From assembly GCA_963576725.1 (NCBI GenBank), contig OY755242.1, positions 27,065,358 to 27,129,357 of the forward strand: DNA of 64,000 nucleotides, written 5' to 3'. The DNA is from Azorinus chamasolen (taxonomy: Eukaryota; Mollusca; Bivalvia; Cardiida; Solecurtidae). This document shows positions 22,776-36,200 of the stretch, piece after piece. Numbering within the stretch: position 1 is the stretch's first letter; every line of letters starts with the position of its first letter. The notes under the pieces are model-generated. The model saw only the letters and a program-made list of their open reading frames with translations. It had not been told where the DNA came from and ran no database searches. The position numbers were made by a program, and so were the translations under genes.

Positions 22776-23278
22776 TTAAAGAGGAAGTCCCTACAATGAT
22801 CGCATATTTTCAATAATATAATAAAACTTGGTATTTGTTATGCTCTATCATTATTATGAAGGTTCCCAATTTGAACTTATATCGAAAAATGCCCCTGTGA
22901 TACAAATAAACGGATTTCATCAATACTGATAATTTTTGTTCTACAACACAATATTATCGGTCTTCTCCGTTAAATTCTTCCGCGTTTTGCCGATGATCAC
23001 CCGATCCCTCCATTGTTTACGTAATAGCTTTCTCGAAAGTGGTCGGAGAATCGCGAATAGGGCGAACAGTTACGAAACTAAAACCCAACCCGAATAAAAC
23101 TGAAACTTCGGGCAGTAAAACCGGGATCGGCGATATCAAACACATGGATGTTTTGTCATTATAAACGGTAATTAGATGGGATTTTTTGCGATATACTACT
23201 TTTCAGTATATAAACAAATGAGTTTTGTACATTTTAAGTGTTTATGAAACGCGTCAAATGTAGGGACATCCCCTTTAA
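22776..23278. mobile_element. TTAA-bounded DNA element, family J, copy 1 (~500 bp)
   Basis: TTAA at both ends with inverted ends AAAGAGGAAGTCCCTACA and TGTAGGGACATCCCCTTT. Internal sequence matches 63047-63543 in the opposite orientation (e.g. CGTTTTGCCGATGATCACCC, CCATTGTTTACGTAA). It codes for nothing, so it is non-autonomous. It interrupts the repeat at 22590. Confidence 0.75.
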
Positions 23279-23428
23279 GGGTTTGGTTGGAAGACAGATG
23301 GACCAAGAACGATCCTGCTCTATGTCCTGGTCAAAAGAACCACCTCTACACCCCTCTACACCTCTACACCCTCGAGTATAGCAATCGGTGTCTTCGGAAA
23401 ATGCTGACTTGTTTCAGGATAATCTTAC

Positions 23429-23639
23429 TTAACCCATAGCCTGCCAGTCACAACTATTGTTGCATGTGCAAACAGTGTAGACCCAGATGTGAGAGCTCCT
23501 ATGAGAGAGCTCCTGCATGCTCTATCATTTTACCTAGGAAATCATTTCAATATAACCCTGTATATTGTTGTAAAAATGTGCCTAATTAATATTCGTAGAG
23601 GGTAGAATGATAAAAAATATGTGGCAGGCTAAGGGTTAA
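23429..23639. mobile_element. TTAA-flanked MITE, family E-like
   Basis: TTAA at 23429-23432 and 23636-23639. Ends CCCATAGCCTGCCA / TGGCAGGCTAAGGG. Internal GCAAACAGTGTAGACCCAGA plus GAGAGCTCCT repeats are a scrambled version of the family hairpin. Confidence 0.7.
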
Positions 23640-24124
23640 TGTCATGACTACGTTGAATACTTATTGTTTTAACATACTAGTTAGCACACATTGAAGATAA
23701 TATTCAAAGTGAATCTTCCATCATCATTTAAGAATAAAGTGCGTTTGATAAGGAAAGGTAAACTAAGCTGAAACGACGTGTGATTGATAAACAGTTTGTA
23801 GCTTTTTCATAGGCCTCTGGTTCGGTTCTACACTGTTGGCAAATGCCAGACGACTTGGTTACCGTATTCAACGGTCTAAGGCTATACTCAATGTTATTCA
23901 TCTACATAAAAATGAGATAATACATTACTTTAACACTTGAATGTCCATGTCTACAGCATATGGCAATACAATGGCAATGATTTTGTCGTCAGCTACAATA
24001 TTTAATTTTTATTTATCTTATTCTTTTAAGAAAGATAGTCCCAACAACAAAATAGTTTGGATCATGATGATTTTCCGATTATGAGTTATTAGGCATCTCA
24101 TCTAGATTCAAACAGTTTGCATTG
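23640..24124. other. No gene recognised
   Basis: AT-rich, without supportable features. Confidence 0.3.
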
Positions 24125-24310
24125 ATCAATGGCAGCGAAAGAGTGAAATATCCACACCGAGCATTTAAAGAATAATATCACAGTGAATATCCACACCGAG
24201 CATTTACATAATAACATCACAGTGAAGTATCCACACCGAGCATTTAAAGAATTACATCACAGTGAAATATCCATACCGATCATTTAAAATAATAACATCA
24301 CAGGGAAATA
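24125..24310. repeat. Four-copy tandem repeat of about 45 bp
   Basis: GAAATATCCACACCGAGCAT with TTAAAGAATAACATCACAGT recurs four times with small changes. Confidence 0.8.
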
Positions 24311-24339
24311 CCAATTTAACCATTACCCCGCTTTTCTCG

Positions 24340-24850
24340 ACCTGACTCGCATTTGCAAACATCTTTGATTCAGATGAGATGCCGAGTAACTCGGTGTCTC
24401 ACTGGGATCCAAGCTATTAGGCAGCCAGTCAATAGCTTCTCAAAAGCTTAATCGAATCTGAACTAGTCACACTTGCAACAGATTCAAGCAGCTGGACAGA
24501 CTATCTATTTTAAAAGTGGGGTAAAAGATAAATCGTTCAGCACCGCACTAATGACAGTACAGTTATTCAGAATGTCACAGAAATAGATCAGTCACAAGAA
24601 TGTTTTAGTTACATGAATGTTTTATGGTCATTACATTCACTTCATATAAACACCCTTTTCAGGCTCAGATCAGACGGCTAGTATAGGAGTCGTTTGATCA
24701 GGGTCTTCTCTGTATGCGTATGAATTAATATAGCTACAATGTTACAGTGTCTGTCGCGGTAAGAATTCCTACGGTCGTAATGCCAGTAAAGTCCGCTACC
24801 TAGTATTCACAATACCTATATTTGTTCATGATGTGAAGGGTTAATGGAGG
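24340..24850. repeat. Decayed hairpin MITEs
   Basis: Degenerate stem around GATGCCGAGTAACTCGGTGT (24380-24410), AGCTTCTCAAAAGCTTAATC, and later CAGATCAGACGGCTAGTATA (24665) with its half stem, ending GGGTTAATGG. Two overlapping decayed members of the TTAA families. Confidence 0.45.
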
Positions 24851-25491
24851 GGTGAGACGGTTTGTGTGGAGCCCCAACCAACAAATAACATATGTTGACA
24901 TAATATGCTCTATTGATCTTACCATTTCCCTTTTCTATGTTGATTTCATATTTCAATACCTACTGAATAGTCATGGATAAAATAGTGACAATGAAATATG
25001 GAAGATGGAATATTGAAACTAGTTAAGACACTAAAGACACATCTTTTAAATTCCACTAGTTAACAGATCAGATCTAAATATGCCAAGCGGTACTTTTCTG
25101 GTAGGTATTATACGTACTTTGTAGGCCTATAAGTGCCCAATGTTACCCAAAGTAGGCCTTCTGTTAAAGTAAATGTGTACCACGGTACTGTATGTTTACA
25201 TTTTGTTACAATTCAAGCGCAATTTACGTTTGGAATGGCACTTTGCATGTGGAGCTATTCTGTTCACAAATGCGTTAAAAGATATTTACATAAAGGAAAT
25301 GGTTAGCTTAGCTATATAACAAAAACAATAAACTTCTGAATCTAAGATGATCAGTTATGATTTTCGAACAATTGTATAATGGGCCCATTTTACGACTGAA
25401 GGTATCTCAGGTTCTAACATATGACGGTCTCAGTTGGAAGTAGCGATGGTCGTATTTAGAACTTACGATAACTTCTGTCGTACAAAATAAG
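24851..25491. other. No gene recognised
   Basis: Nothing supportable. ACTTACGATAACTTCTGTCG (25461) is echoed after the next MITE (25758), a short local duplication. Confidence 0.3.
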
Positions 25492-25699
25492 TACAGTAAA
25501 ATCTCTCTATAACGGCCACTAAATTGTGTTAATTTTTCGATATTTAGGGCAGGTGGCCGCTTAAAGCAAGGTGAAAGCAAAACAGAACGTTCCTATAGGA
25601 GCGTTCTGTTTTACTTTCACCTTGCTTTAAGCAGCCACCTACATCTAACACAAAATACTTGATGTAATTTAGTGGCCGTTATAGAGAGGTTTTACTGTA
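25492..25699. mobile_element. TA-flanked palindromic MITE, family A, copy 2 (208 bp)
   Basis: Ends TACAGTAAAATCTCTCTATA / inverse. Inner arms GGCAGGTGGCCGCTTAAAGC and ACTTTCACCTTGCTTTAAGC. Centre GCTCCTATAGGAGC is almost perfect. The outer ~60 bp and the inner ~75 bp pair over most of the element. Confidence 0.85.
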
Positions 25700-25863
25700 G
25701 GTATTGCTACACATTAGAATATCTGTGGATAGGTTACGAGTAGTAGCGATTGTCGTAAATTCTATAGAACTTACGATAATCTTAGTAGAACGAGCTTTCG
25801 TAAAACGTACCACACGCTTTGATGATATGGTCTCTAAGTTCTGATAGTTGTCTGACTACACCA

Positions 25864-27287
25864 TTACAAACACATCCACAGCAAACAAAACAAACAAAGA
25901 AACAAACGTATATCGGGCGTCAATCGTAAACCTTCGTCTTCTTTCGGTGAAGTTGTTGACGCCGTGGTACTAGTTGTAGTAGTGTTTGTGAGAGTCGCTG
26001 TACTGGAGGATGTAGCGGTATTGGTGGATGTACTAGTGCTTGTGAGAGTTGATGTACCCGAAGGTGTAGGGGTGATGGTAGTTATACTCAAGGGTGTAGA
26101 GGTGGTGGTAACTGTACTAGTGCTTGTTAGAGTCGACGGACTCACGGATATAGGGGTAGTGGTAATAGTAGTTGTGCTAATGTTTGTTAGAGTCGATGTA
26201 CTCGAGGGTGTAGGGGTGGTAATAGTTGTACTTGAGGGTGAAGGGGTGATGGTAGTTGTACTCGAGGGTGTAGAGGAGGTGGAAACTGTACTGGTGCTTG
26301 TTAGAGTCGGTGAGCTCGATATTGTAGCGGTGATAGTAGTTGTACTCGAGGGTGTAGCGGTGATAGTAGTTGTACTCGAGGGTGTAGCGGTGGTAGTTGT
26401 ACTCGAGGGTGTAGCGGTGGTAGTAGTTGTACTCGAGGGTGTAGCGGTGGTAGTTGTACTCGAGGGTGTAGCTGTGGTAGTTGTACTCGAGGGTGTAGCG
26501 GTGATAGTTGTACTCGAGGGTGTAGCGGTGGTAGTTGTACTCGAGGGTGTAGCGGTGATAGTAGTTGTACTCGAGGGTGTAGCGGTGATAGTAGTTGGAC
26601 TCGAGGGTGTAGCGGTGATAGTAGTTGGACTTGACGATGTAGCGGTGGTAGTGGTTGTGCTACTGCTCGCGAGAGACGATGTACTTGAGGATGCAATGGC
26701 GGTGGTTATACTTGAGGGTGTGGTGGTAGTGGTAGTTGTACTGGTGATTGTGAGAGTCGATGCACTCGAGGGTGTAGTGATGGTAATAGTTGTACTCGAG
26801 GGTATAGTGTTGGTGGTAGTTGTACTCGAGGGTGTAGTGGTGGTGGTAGTTGTACTCGATGGTATAGTGGTGGTGGTAGTTGTACTCGAGGGTGTTGTGG
26901 CGGTGGTAGTTGTACTCGAGGGTATAGTGGTGGTGGTAGTTGTACTCGAGGGTATAGTGGTGGTGGTAGTTGTACTCGAGGGTATAGTGGTGGTGGTAGT
27001 TGTACTCGAGGGTATAGTGGTGGTGGTAGTTGTACTCGAGGGTATAGTGGTGGTGGTAGTTGTACTCGAGGGTGTAGTGGCGGTGGTAGTTATACTCGAG
27101 GGTATAGTGGTGGTGGTAGTTGTACTCGAGGGTATAGTGGTGGTGGTAGTTGTACTCGAAGGTGTAGCAGTAGTGGTAGTTGAATTTGTCGCACACGTCT
27201 CACAACAAGTTTCTGTCCTAGTCGTTTCAGTATATGACGAGCAGCTTGCGACCTCACACGCCGTTGACATATCACCATAAAGACAGT
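25864..27287 (-). CDS. Metalloprotease terminal exon 15: PLAC-like repeat 4, mucin-like tail, hydrophobic C-terminus
   Basis: Acceptor ATCTGTTGCAG, phase 1 in, stop at 25864-25866. It opens with NCLYGDMSTACEVASC and ETCCETC (six-cysteine repeat 4), then about 410 residues of Thr/Ser/Pro in 8-10 residue units such as IPSSTTTTTT, a candidate for dense O-glycosylation. The end SPKEDEGLRLTPDIRLFLCL plus FCLLWMCL is hydrophobic for its last ~13 residues, which could be a GPI-anchor signal or a very short membrane segment; neither is proved. The long complementary-strand ORF of Val/Glu/Gly repeats is a shadow of the minisatellite. Confidence 0.88.
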
Positions 27288-30200
27288 CTGCAACAGATTA
27301 TATATCATACCAGTGATACCACCGTAAAATTCATTTTTCAGCAGATAATTATATATACTTGATATAAAGTTCCTTTCGTATCATTTTGTCCTGCCTTGAT
27401 TTCCCACCTGCCCTAAAGGAGCGTACGTATACTTCTGTGTTAACCCTTTCGCTGCCAAACTCTGTCGTCTGCTAACTTTGTCGTCTGCTACAAATTTTCA
27501 TTCCTTTGATTTTCTTCATTTTGTTTCAAAAACATAGTAACAAACAGTTTGGATCCTGATGAGACGCCGAGTTACTGTTTGCATAGGTAACCACAGATCC
27601 GGCATTGGCAGCGAAAGGGTCAATTGTCGCTTACGAAAGAGTTTGTTTCTTTGGTTCCGACGCGCTTAGAAGTATGATACATTGCAAACTTAAATTCGAC
27701 ATTGCATCCTATACACACTGATTAAAGCAGGGCTCCGTTGACGCATTTATATTGTCTTACTGGCATTGGTGGAAGCCTGCTCCGCACATGACTGACAGCA
27801 AACAGCGTCATTGTTGTAACAGCCTTCTCGGGACAGCGTTGAGCACCAGGAAGCTTTGTCGCCGTATTCGCAGCCTAAAATAAACAAGCTCTCAATGTGG
27901 AATAAGTACAAAGCAGCTACGCAATAAAGCAAGCAGGCGGCTTCCTTATATGATCTATCCAAATACCCACGATAGGATTCGAACCGCAGCGTTGGGGGTC
28001 TAATTGATTGTCAGTCTAAGACTTTAACCACTTGCCCACAGCGGGTCCCGATTAAAAGAAAAATAAAGGGGATTACGTTTCAAGGACTTAATGAAGAGCC
28101 TGGTGTACTTTTGGTCCACTATACTTAGCATAATAGTGATAACCATTACAATGTGACATAGATTGGTCACGGCGTCTCCCATCAAGTCTGACACATCGCT
28201 ATCCAATAAACGGTCATAACCAATTGTTAACATTGTCCGAGTTGATCCGTTTGGATATTCACTGATGTTGTGTAACACTGAATTGTGAACAAAAATGCGC
28301 TGAAAAAAGAAAATGCGTAATGTTTCCATGGATAATGTACAATTGGACCTTCATAACGCATTTTACAAGAATTTCCAAAATACGCCAATAGTTTTAGTCA
28401 CATCAGCAGAAGTAGCACTGGCATTTCTACATATCGTCGGGTTGGTTCCAAAACGCCGTAACTGCAGCTTGTACAAGCTGCAGTTACGGCGTTTTGGAAC
28501 CAACCCGACGATATGTAGAGCATTTATTGAATTTAATATTTGTAAACATAGCGCATTAACGCGTTATCTTGTAGACTCCTGTTATCCGTTAAGGTGATAT
28601 GCTTGTTGTGACTTCGACAGATAGATAATAGTTTACGAAACTACGACAAATTTGCCAATTTCCGTTTTAAAACCTGAAAATAGATGTTTTATAGACAAAA
28701 GAGAAAAAAAATAGTTTAAAAAGGCACAAAATGATGGATTTTGTATCAACCAGACACGGACTGGTTGCGGATTTACAAAATGTCGGTTAACTGTGTAAAA
28801 CTGTATAAATGACGGAAACGTTTACCTGTGAAACACGAAGATTTGGAATCAGGATCCAGCACATAATACACCTTTTCGATGTCATATCTAGATGATAATG
28901 ATTTTGCTGTGCATACATACGGATGAAATTCGTCGCACAGCAGTATGAAATACCACAATCTCACAGTTTAGAAAATACATCTATCATGACGAATGTTTCA
29001 CACCATGTGAAGTATTCATCGATGTGAGAAATATCGATGTATAGTGTTTGATGTGTACAACATTGATATGGATCCGACGCAAGGTAACAAGGAGGTTATA
29101 TCTGTAAATTAGTTATTTGCAATAACGTCATGTATTAACATTTTCGTCCATAAATACGTCTTTCTACGCCTCTGTTATAACCTCTTCTTGAAACCATTGT
29201 GATAAATAGAGCATTTGCTCCCATAGGAGAAAATGCTCTATTTATTACAATGAATTCTAAAAGTTTACTTTTCTCTAGTAAATGCTCCTTTTAAGTATAT
29301 TAATTTAAAGAGATTGTATCTAAAAATAGCCTATGGAGGAAAGGGTTAAATCGTGCCACACAAGACCTACCACATCAAAACTCTTTGCCACTTCTTTCGC
29401 AAACATATCGCACTCCTTAAGTCGATGAGTAGGTGCTAGACTACTGGTATTACCATACAGTACACGTCACTTTGACCACTATTACTTCTTATACATGAAC
29501 TGATTGGATTCTAGTGCATTCGTCCACATGTTTAACCCTTTCGGCGCCAAATTTCTAATTGTCGTCTGCAATCCAAAATTTGTTAATTCATTCGGTACAA
29601 TAAGGAAATGAGATAAATAAATGCAAATTTCAAAAGAATAAAACACATATATAGAAATAATGGGAGAATGGGACAAAAAGTGAAGTCCCTGATTAGACGC
29701 CGCCTTGAACAGACGTCTTATCTGGGAATGCGCTATGTGTCGTGGTGCATTTATGCGACTTTAGCGGTGAAAGGGTTATGAATTAGATCTACTAGTATCT
29801 CTACTGCCTCTAAGAATAATATTTTGCCATAAGGTAATAAATGGCAGATATTGACGCAGTTTTGAATACTGTTTTCAAAAGCTTTAAAATAGTCCGATTA
29901 AACAACTTATTATGAAAAAACGTACGCATGGAAAATGTTCAAATGGCAAAGATTTCTGACGTTGAACAGAAGGCTCCTTCCTCTGTCAGCCCTCTGAACT
30001 GGGTATAAAAAAGGTAACTGGGTGTACACATTTTACATGGTCTATGCTCTGCACCTTGTTTCATATCATAAGGACATTGACTTAAAGGCTGATCAGTTTA
30101 CAGATCTGGAGAAGAGGGCTGGATAAGATCACATATATATGCTAGTAGGCCACTATTACAGTAGATCTAATCGTAAATGAATTCCATTGCAAGTATTAGC

Positions 30201-33200
30201 AGAACTGAAATATTGATGGTGGCAAGCTAATCTCCTATGAACACGTTTTAGAAAACTGAATGTGTGATTTTCATTTCATGTTAAACATTAATCGTTAACC
30301 TGGCAAAGAACTAAATATGCCTTCAGAGCAGACAAGACCCAAATCATGCGGTTCATGTGGGAGACGTTAGATCAGGGTCCATGCTTATAAAGCTTTTAGT
30401 TGAGTCTGAGATCGTTCTCAAGCATTTGATTGGTCAGATTTGAGCCTTTGGCTCAGATCTTACCAATCAAAAGCTTGAGAACTCAAATCTGACCAATCAA
30501 AAGCTTGAGAACGAAACTCAGACTCAACTAAAAGCTTTATAAGCATGGACCCAGGTTCTTATCTGTTCATTTACCAAAGTGTATATATCTGGTAGCCTCT
30601 ACCACGGGCGAACTCTCCAGTGTTAAACAAATACATATGTATAATTACATTATTTCTTGTATTAATATTGATCAAGTAAAGTGTATATGAGAAATATTAG
30701 GTGAGTACCTGGACCTATTCGGGTTGGTTAAGTTTGAAACTTAACCACTTGGTTAAACGCCTATATTTGCAAGTAATGCATTCAATAGCGTTGTTTATTG
30801 ACATAAATAAAATCAGAGACAAATGAAAATCGAGGGAGAATATACAATACACGAATATACATTTAAAAAAGCATAAAAACAAATATCCATAAAACGATGG
30901 TTTAGAAACTGTTATACTAAAACCCAGACTTTATATAAAGTACTTTATACAACTAAAACATGCGGACAGTTTCTACGAAATATTAAAAAGTGAGTCAAAG
31001 TGTCTGAAATTAGGCGTTTTTAACTTTCTTTTAAAGGATTCAACATTTTCTGCTTTTTAATCTCGCTAGGAAGGCCATTCGATAGTCTGGAACCAAGTGT
31101 CCCAAAACTTCTATGACTAAATGTCTTCCTCGTGCTTATTGAAAGGCACAACATACATCTCTGGAGCGTTGTCTGCCGATCTCAGATTGCGTGTTGGTGC
31201 TGGCTTTACCAGAAGTTTTGTCAGATAAACGGCAGCGCGGTTGAGAGAGTAATTATACATGTATGTCAATATCTTAAAAGTGATCCTAGCTTTTGATAGG
31301 TAACTAATGTAAGTCTTTAAGAGATTGCTTGGAGCTGTCTGACCATTTCCTATTCAAAACGAGTTTAGTGCACATATTTTGGATTCGCTGCAGTTTATCT
31401 ATATCACACTGTGCAAATTCGTATATGATGACATTGCAATAAGCTAAATGAGATATCACTAGTGAGAGAACTAAAATTTCGGCAGATTCTTTTGTCAAGT
31501 ATTTCCTAATACATTTTATTCTATAGTAGTTCAACATGGCAACGCGATACTTTCTTTTCACGTTTTCTTTGAAGGGCCAATGATTCATCGAGAAAGGCAC
31601 CTAGTTGGTACCTAATACACGTTTACGATTCAACAACATCTCCTGTGATATCAATTAAATGTATAGTACATTTGTTTATCTATTGTTTATTTCCAAAAAT
31701 GATGAATTCAGTTTTTGCGGTGTTCATTTTAAGTTTGTTTTCGTTTATCCAGCTATTGATCATTATGGCACAATCTTCAAGGTTTTGAACAGCTTGTCTT
31801 TCACTACTGGAGGTAGGTTTAAAGCATTTACTTGCAATCTGGTCATCAGCGAAACCGTATACCGAGAAAGATGGAGGAATAACATCGAACAAGGTTCCTG
31901 TGTATGCAAGGTAGAACCAAGGACCAAGGCAACTGCCCTGGGTAACACTGCACTCCAACAAACGAGGTGGTGATTGTGACGAATTTACATTCACGCGCCA
32001 GCTTCTTGGTCGTAAGTAGGAGTCCAATCATTCAGAGCAATATTGTAAGGCGATGCGGTACTCTCTTTGTCACCCTTCCTTTTGTTTGCCTTGCGTCTTT
32101 GTGCTTCTGATTTTGTTCGTGTATGGAGTGTTTGTCTCTAGTTCTTGTGTTGTCTGTTGGTGTTTCCCGTGTTCATCTCGTGTGTGCGTGTGTGTGTGCG
32201 TGTGTTTCATGCTATCTATCGTTGTTTTAGTGGTGGTTGCGTCTTGTATGTGGCTTTGCCTGCTTGACTTTACTACTTTTCCATATTGACTCTTGAGAAC
32301 ATCGAGAAGAATATCATGGTCAACAGTTTCAAAGGCAGCACTAAGGGCAGTTACTTCCTGGTTCTCCATAAACTCAAGTAGGTCATGAACAAGTCTCAAT
32401 AAGGCAGATCCGCAAGAGTGAAATCGTCTGTAAGCGGGTTGATTTTTGACAAAAGGTCATGGTCATTTACATGGATGTTAAGTCTAAACAATGCAGCTTT
32501 CTCAATACGTTTTGACAGGAAGGAAAGATTTCTTACGGGCCTGTAATTTGACAGTTCTAGTTCCAATCCAACTTTCTTCAGCAACGGTCTTATAATGACT
32601 TGCTTCCATTTTGGATGGGAAAACACCATGTTTCAATTAAGTGTTAACTAACTTTGTGATAACAGGTAATAGTTCAAAATAATTGTAGAATATTTGTAGG
32701 AAGAACGTCTATTTTACATGATATTGTCTTGAGCTCGTTTATCAATTTCTTCTTGACTCAATTCTTCAAATTCAGTAAACTATACAACGTCTTTCTCAAT
32801 GGATTAAAGAAATCTCGAATGTTCCGTATTTGGTTTGGCAAGTTTAAGAAAAGTTGGACATAGACAGTATTAGAAATGTTTATCGATTTCTCGTCAAGAG
32901 TGTAATAAACTGGAATAGACCACGTGTATGCCTCTTTAAATGCATTACATGACAGGTATATACTTCTTGAATTAATGCGTTGTTCGCAATTAAGCAGTAT
33001 ATGCAACATAATTGTACTTTCAAACCATGATGGAAATAGTTATAGTATGCTCAAACTCTTGTTAATCGCATCTAAAGTTATAGAGTGTATACGTTTCGCT
33101 TCAATTCTATTCAAAATTTATACCCGCCATATTGTTTGTAAGGTCAGGAAGAATAGTAATTGAAAACCTCAATAATTGCTCGATTGTCCGTGCTTGAAAA

Positions 33201-36200
33201 CGGTTGTTCTGAATGTCATTAATCCTGTTCCACGTTTTCTAAAAATTCTGTACCGACATGAATGGACTAAAACAAACGGGAATGTGATCGCCGTCTTCTT
33301 CGACTGGACAGCAAATAAATTGTTGTCACACACAACAAAATGTATGTAAATTTGCCAGCATTTCAGTTACATTTCTATTTCAGAAAGACCGATCATTTTT
33401 TTATAAGTTTGAATGCTTTAGCAGTTTGCACTGGTTTTTAATTATGATTCTTGTTTGTAAATTTAGTAATCAAAAATAAGTGTGTGCACTTCAGTAGCCT
33501 AATTGGATGAAATAGATCTGCTGTAATATGGCAAGTCGCCCACATTTTCGTGTGATATATTATTTCAAGAGAGGGGGCGAGGGAGAGAGAGGGAGAGAGA
33601 GAGAAAGAGAGAGAGAGAGGGGGGGAGAGGAGAGGGAGAGGAGAGAGAGAGAGAGAGAGGAGAGAGAGTCAGACAGACAGACAGCCAGACAGAGACAGAC
33701 AGACAGACGGACAGACGAACAAACAGACAGACAAAGACAGAGAGACAGAGAGAGACAGAGCTAGTAAAGTAAATTACCTAATTATAGTCTACTTTCAGTT
33801 AGAATGACCGCTCAGTCGACTGTACGTTTACTCCCCTGGTAATTCAGCGGTTTGTCTACAATATTGAGCACTGCTAACATACATATGGCGCAACCATGCA
33901 GCCGCAGTACCTCACATGTACCCGTTTTAACCCATGGGTGGAGAGGAGGCAAACTCGTGCAGGTGGGAGACACTGAAAAGCGTGTCTGAAATTTCTGGGA
34001 GGGACATGGATTTGAACCCGGATCTGCAGATTGGTAGTCAAGCGTCATACCACTACACCACCGTACCACCACAGTCTAGTAGAAGTATGATACATTGCCA
34101 ACCTAATCCGACGTTGCATCCTATACACAATGATTTAAGCAAGGCACTGTTTACATATATACAATCACTCCTTATCATGTGACGTATTTATATTGCCTTA
34201 CCGGCATTGGTGGAAGCTTGCTCGGCACATGACTGACAGCATACGGCGTCGTTGTTGTAACAATCTACTAGAGACAACGTGGAGCACCAGGAAGCCTGGT
34301 CACCGTATTCGCAGTCTAAAATAAACAAGATATCAATTTTACAATCAGTGTAGAATAAGTACAAAGCAGCTAGGTGTAGTTACTTTTATTTCTTACTTGA
34401 CGAAATCAGATGGTTGAAATTCAGTACTCATTCGATACTGATTAAAAATGTCAAGAAAATGTCATTAAGTTGGCTATTTTCAGGCAATGTTGACAACTGG
34501 GTAAAACCGGCGACATAACGCTTGTTTATTCAATTGCAATTTGAAGTATACGTCAGGGATTCAAGTTTACGGCCGACTGCGAGTCAATGCCTATTACGAA
34601 TGAACAAAATGGATGGATTGAATAACTCATATATGGTGTATATTTGTGTGATTGTTTGCATTGAGGTTTTACATTGGTTTAACAGTATTTCAGTCGAATT
34701 GCGACGTCAATACTAATAATAGAATGAGGAAGGCCCCAGAGATTTGTCCGTGTACGGACAAATCAAATGCATTTGTTTAACGCAAAGAGAATTCAGGTAG
34801 AACCACCGACTTCAAGTAAGCTAGAGCCCCTATTAACCCATTACCTCATAGGATATTTTTAGATACAGCCAATTTGAATAAATCTACCGAAAAGGAGATT
34901 TAACTAGAAAAAAGGGAAACTTTTAGAATTGTGTGGTTTAAAAACATTGTGAAAAATAAAGCGTTTGCTCCTTTAGGAGCAAATGCTCTATTTATCAGAA
35001 TGATTTCATTAAGTGAGTTTTACAGAGTCCTCAAAAATTGTGAATATGAGGGAATGGGTTAAAGGAGAAATAAAGGAGAATACGTTCCAAGGGTTTTGTG
35101 CAGAGTCTGGTGTAACTTTGGTCCGATATACTTAGCATAATAAGATAACATTTACAAGGTGACATGCACTGGTAAAGGCGTCTCCCATCAAGTCTGACAC
35201 ACCACTATTCAATAAACGGTAATGACCCATCACTAACATTGGTAGAGTTGTTCCTTTTGGACTTTACTGAAGCATTGTAACAGTGCATGTTTTAACAAAA
35301 AAATTGCGCAGATTGGAAAATAATCACAGTGCGTAATTTTTTCATGGTGCGTTGTCATGTCGTATTGATGTTCTGCAGTTTGACACATGGTCTTTGATAT
35401 CACATACAAGACATGGTAGATCTACTAACGTACTGGTAAAACTATGAAATGCATTTCTTTCCAAAACATTAACAAAGCGTTTTATTGACCTGGTCTGTCA
35501 CCGTAAAATCTGCTGATGCTGCAATAGTGTGGCTGATATTCTGTTTTAGACAATTGATTTTCTTGTTAACTCATTTAAATTTGAATAAATGTATCGTTTA
35601 GTTACTGTGTGTTTTGTTTTTGACCTGACTTGGGCCGAATTGATTTCGAACAATCATGGTATGTCAATGGAAACAACGTTTCTATTTGAATAATGAAACA
35701 TTTTACGATTGAACTCTACGGCACATTTGGCTGATCAAAGAAGTCCCGGCATTCAGCTACTAACCTAATAAACATTGTATTTATTGGACTAGTAGCCAAA
35801 AAGCTGATTCTGATATTTTATCAAAAAAGCGTACAAAAGTTAATAGGAGGTACCAAAACGTTGTATTCTGCTTTTTGATAAAAATCTGTATCACCAGAGT
35901 CTGTTCAGTTCTATGACCAACTGAAGCAACGAAATTATGACATTGGTGGATCTTTTATTAGAAGTTATTAATAGCTGGAACGATACTAAATTATTTCGTT
36001 GTTAAATACAAATATGTTATTACCTTTTCAAATAATTTTGGTCCATCTGAATCAACAGATAACTCTTTGTTACATCAGTATGTAACTGTTCATCACTGCG
36101 CTTGAGAAATATAAGGAAATGTAAAATAAATGAACAAAGGACTAGACCAATTTTACAAACACAGATATTTAAAAAAAAAAAGAAAAAATATTAGGCAGGA

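Larger units (their letters stand above)
27660..28300. repeat. Intragenic segmental duplication, copy A (with exon 14)
   Basis: AAGTATGATACATTGC, GACATTGCATCCTATACACA and the exon match 34082-34320; further on, TGGTCC..TATACTTAGCATAAT, GGCGTCTCCCATCAAGTCTG and CAATAAACGGT match 35110-35290. Later insertions differ between copies. Confidence 0.85.
34080..35380. repeat. Intragenic segmental duplication, copy B (with exon 13)
   Basis: Homologous to 27660-28300 on both sides of the exon; a ~680 bp stretch (about 34390-35062) including a family G MITE is extra in this copy. Confidence 0.85.

Noticed and set aside
25964..27280. 438-codon plus-strand ORF of Val/Glu/Gly repeats
   Set aside because: It is the complement of the Thr/Ser mucin exon; only the minus strand has a valid acceptor, phase and cysteine motif.
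33812..34072. 86-codon ORF with MVVRWCSGMTLDYQSADPGS
   Set aside because: This is translation of a tRNA-derived SINE with A and B boxes.
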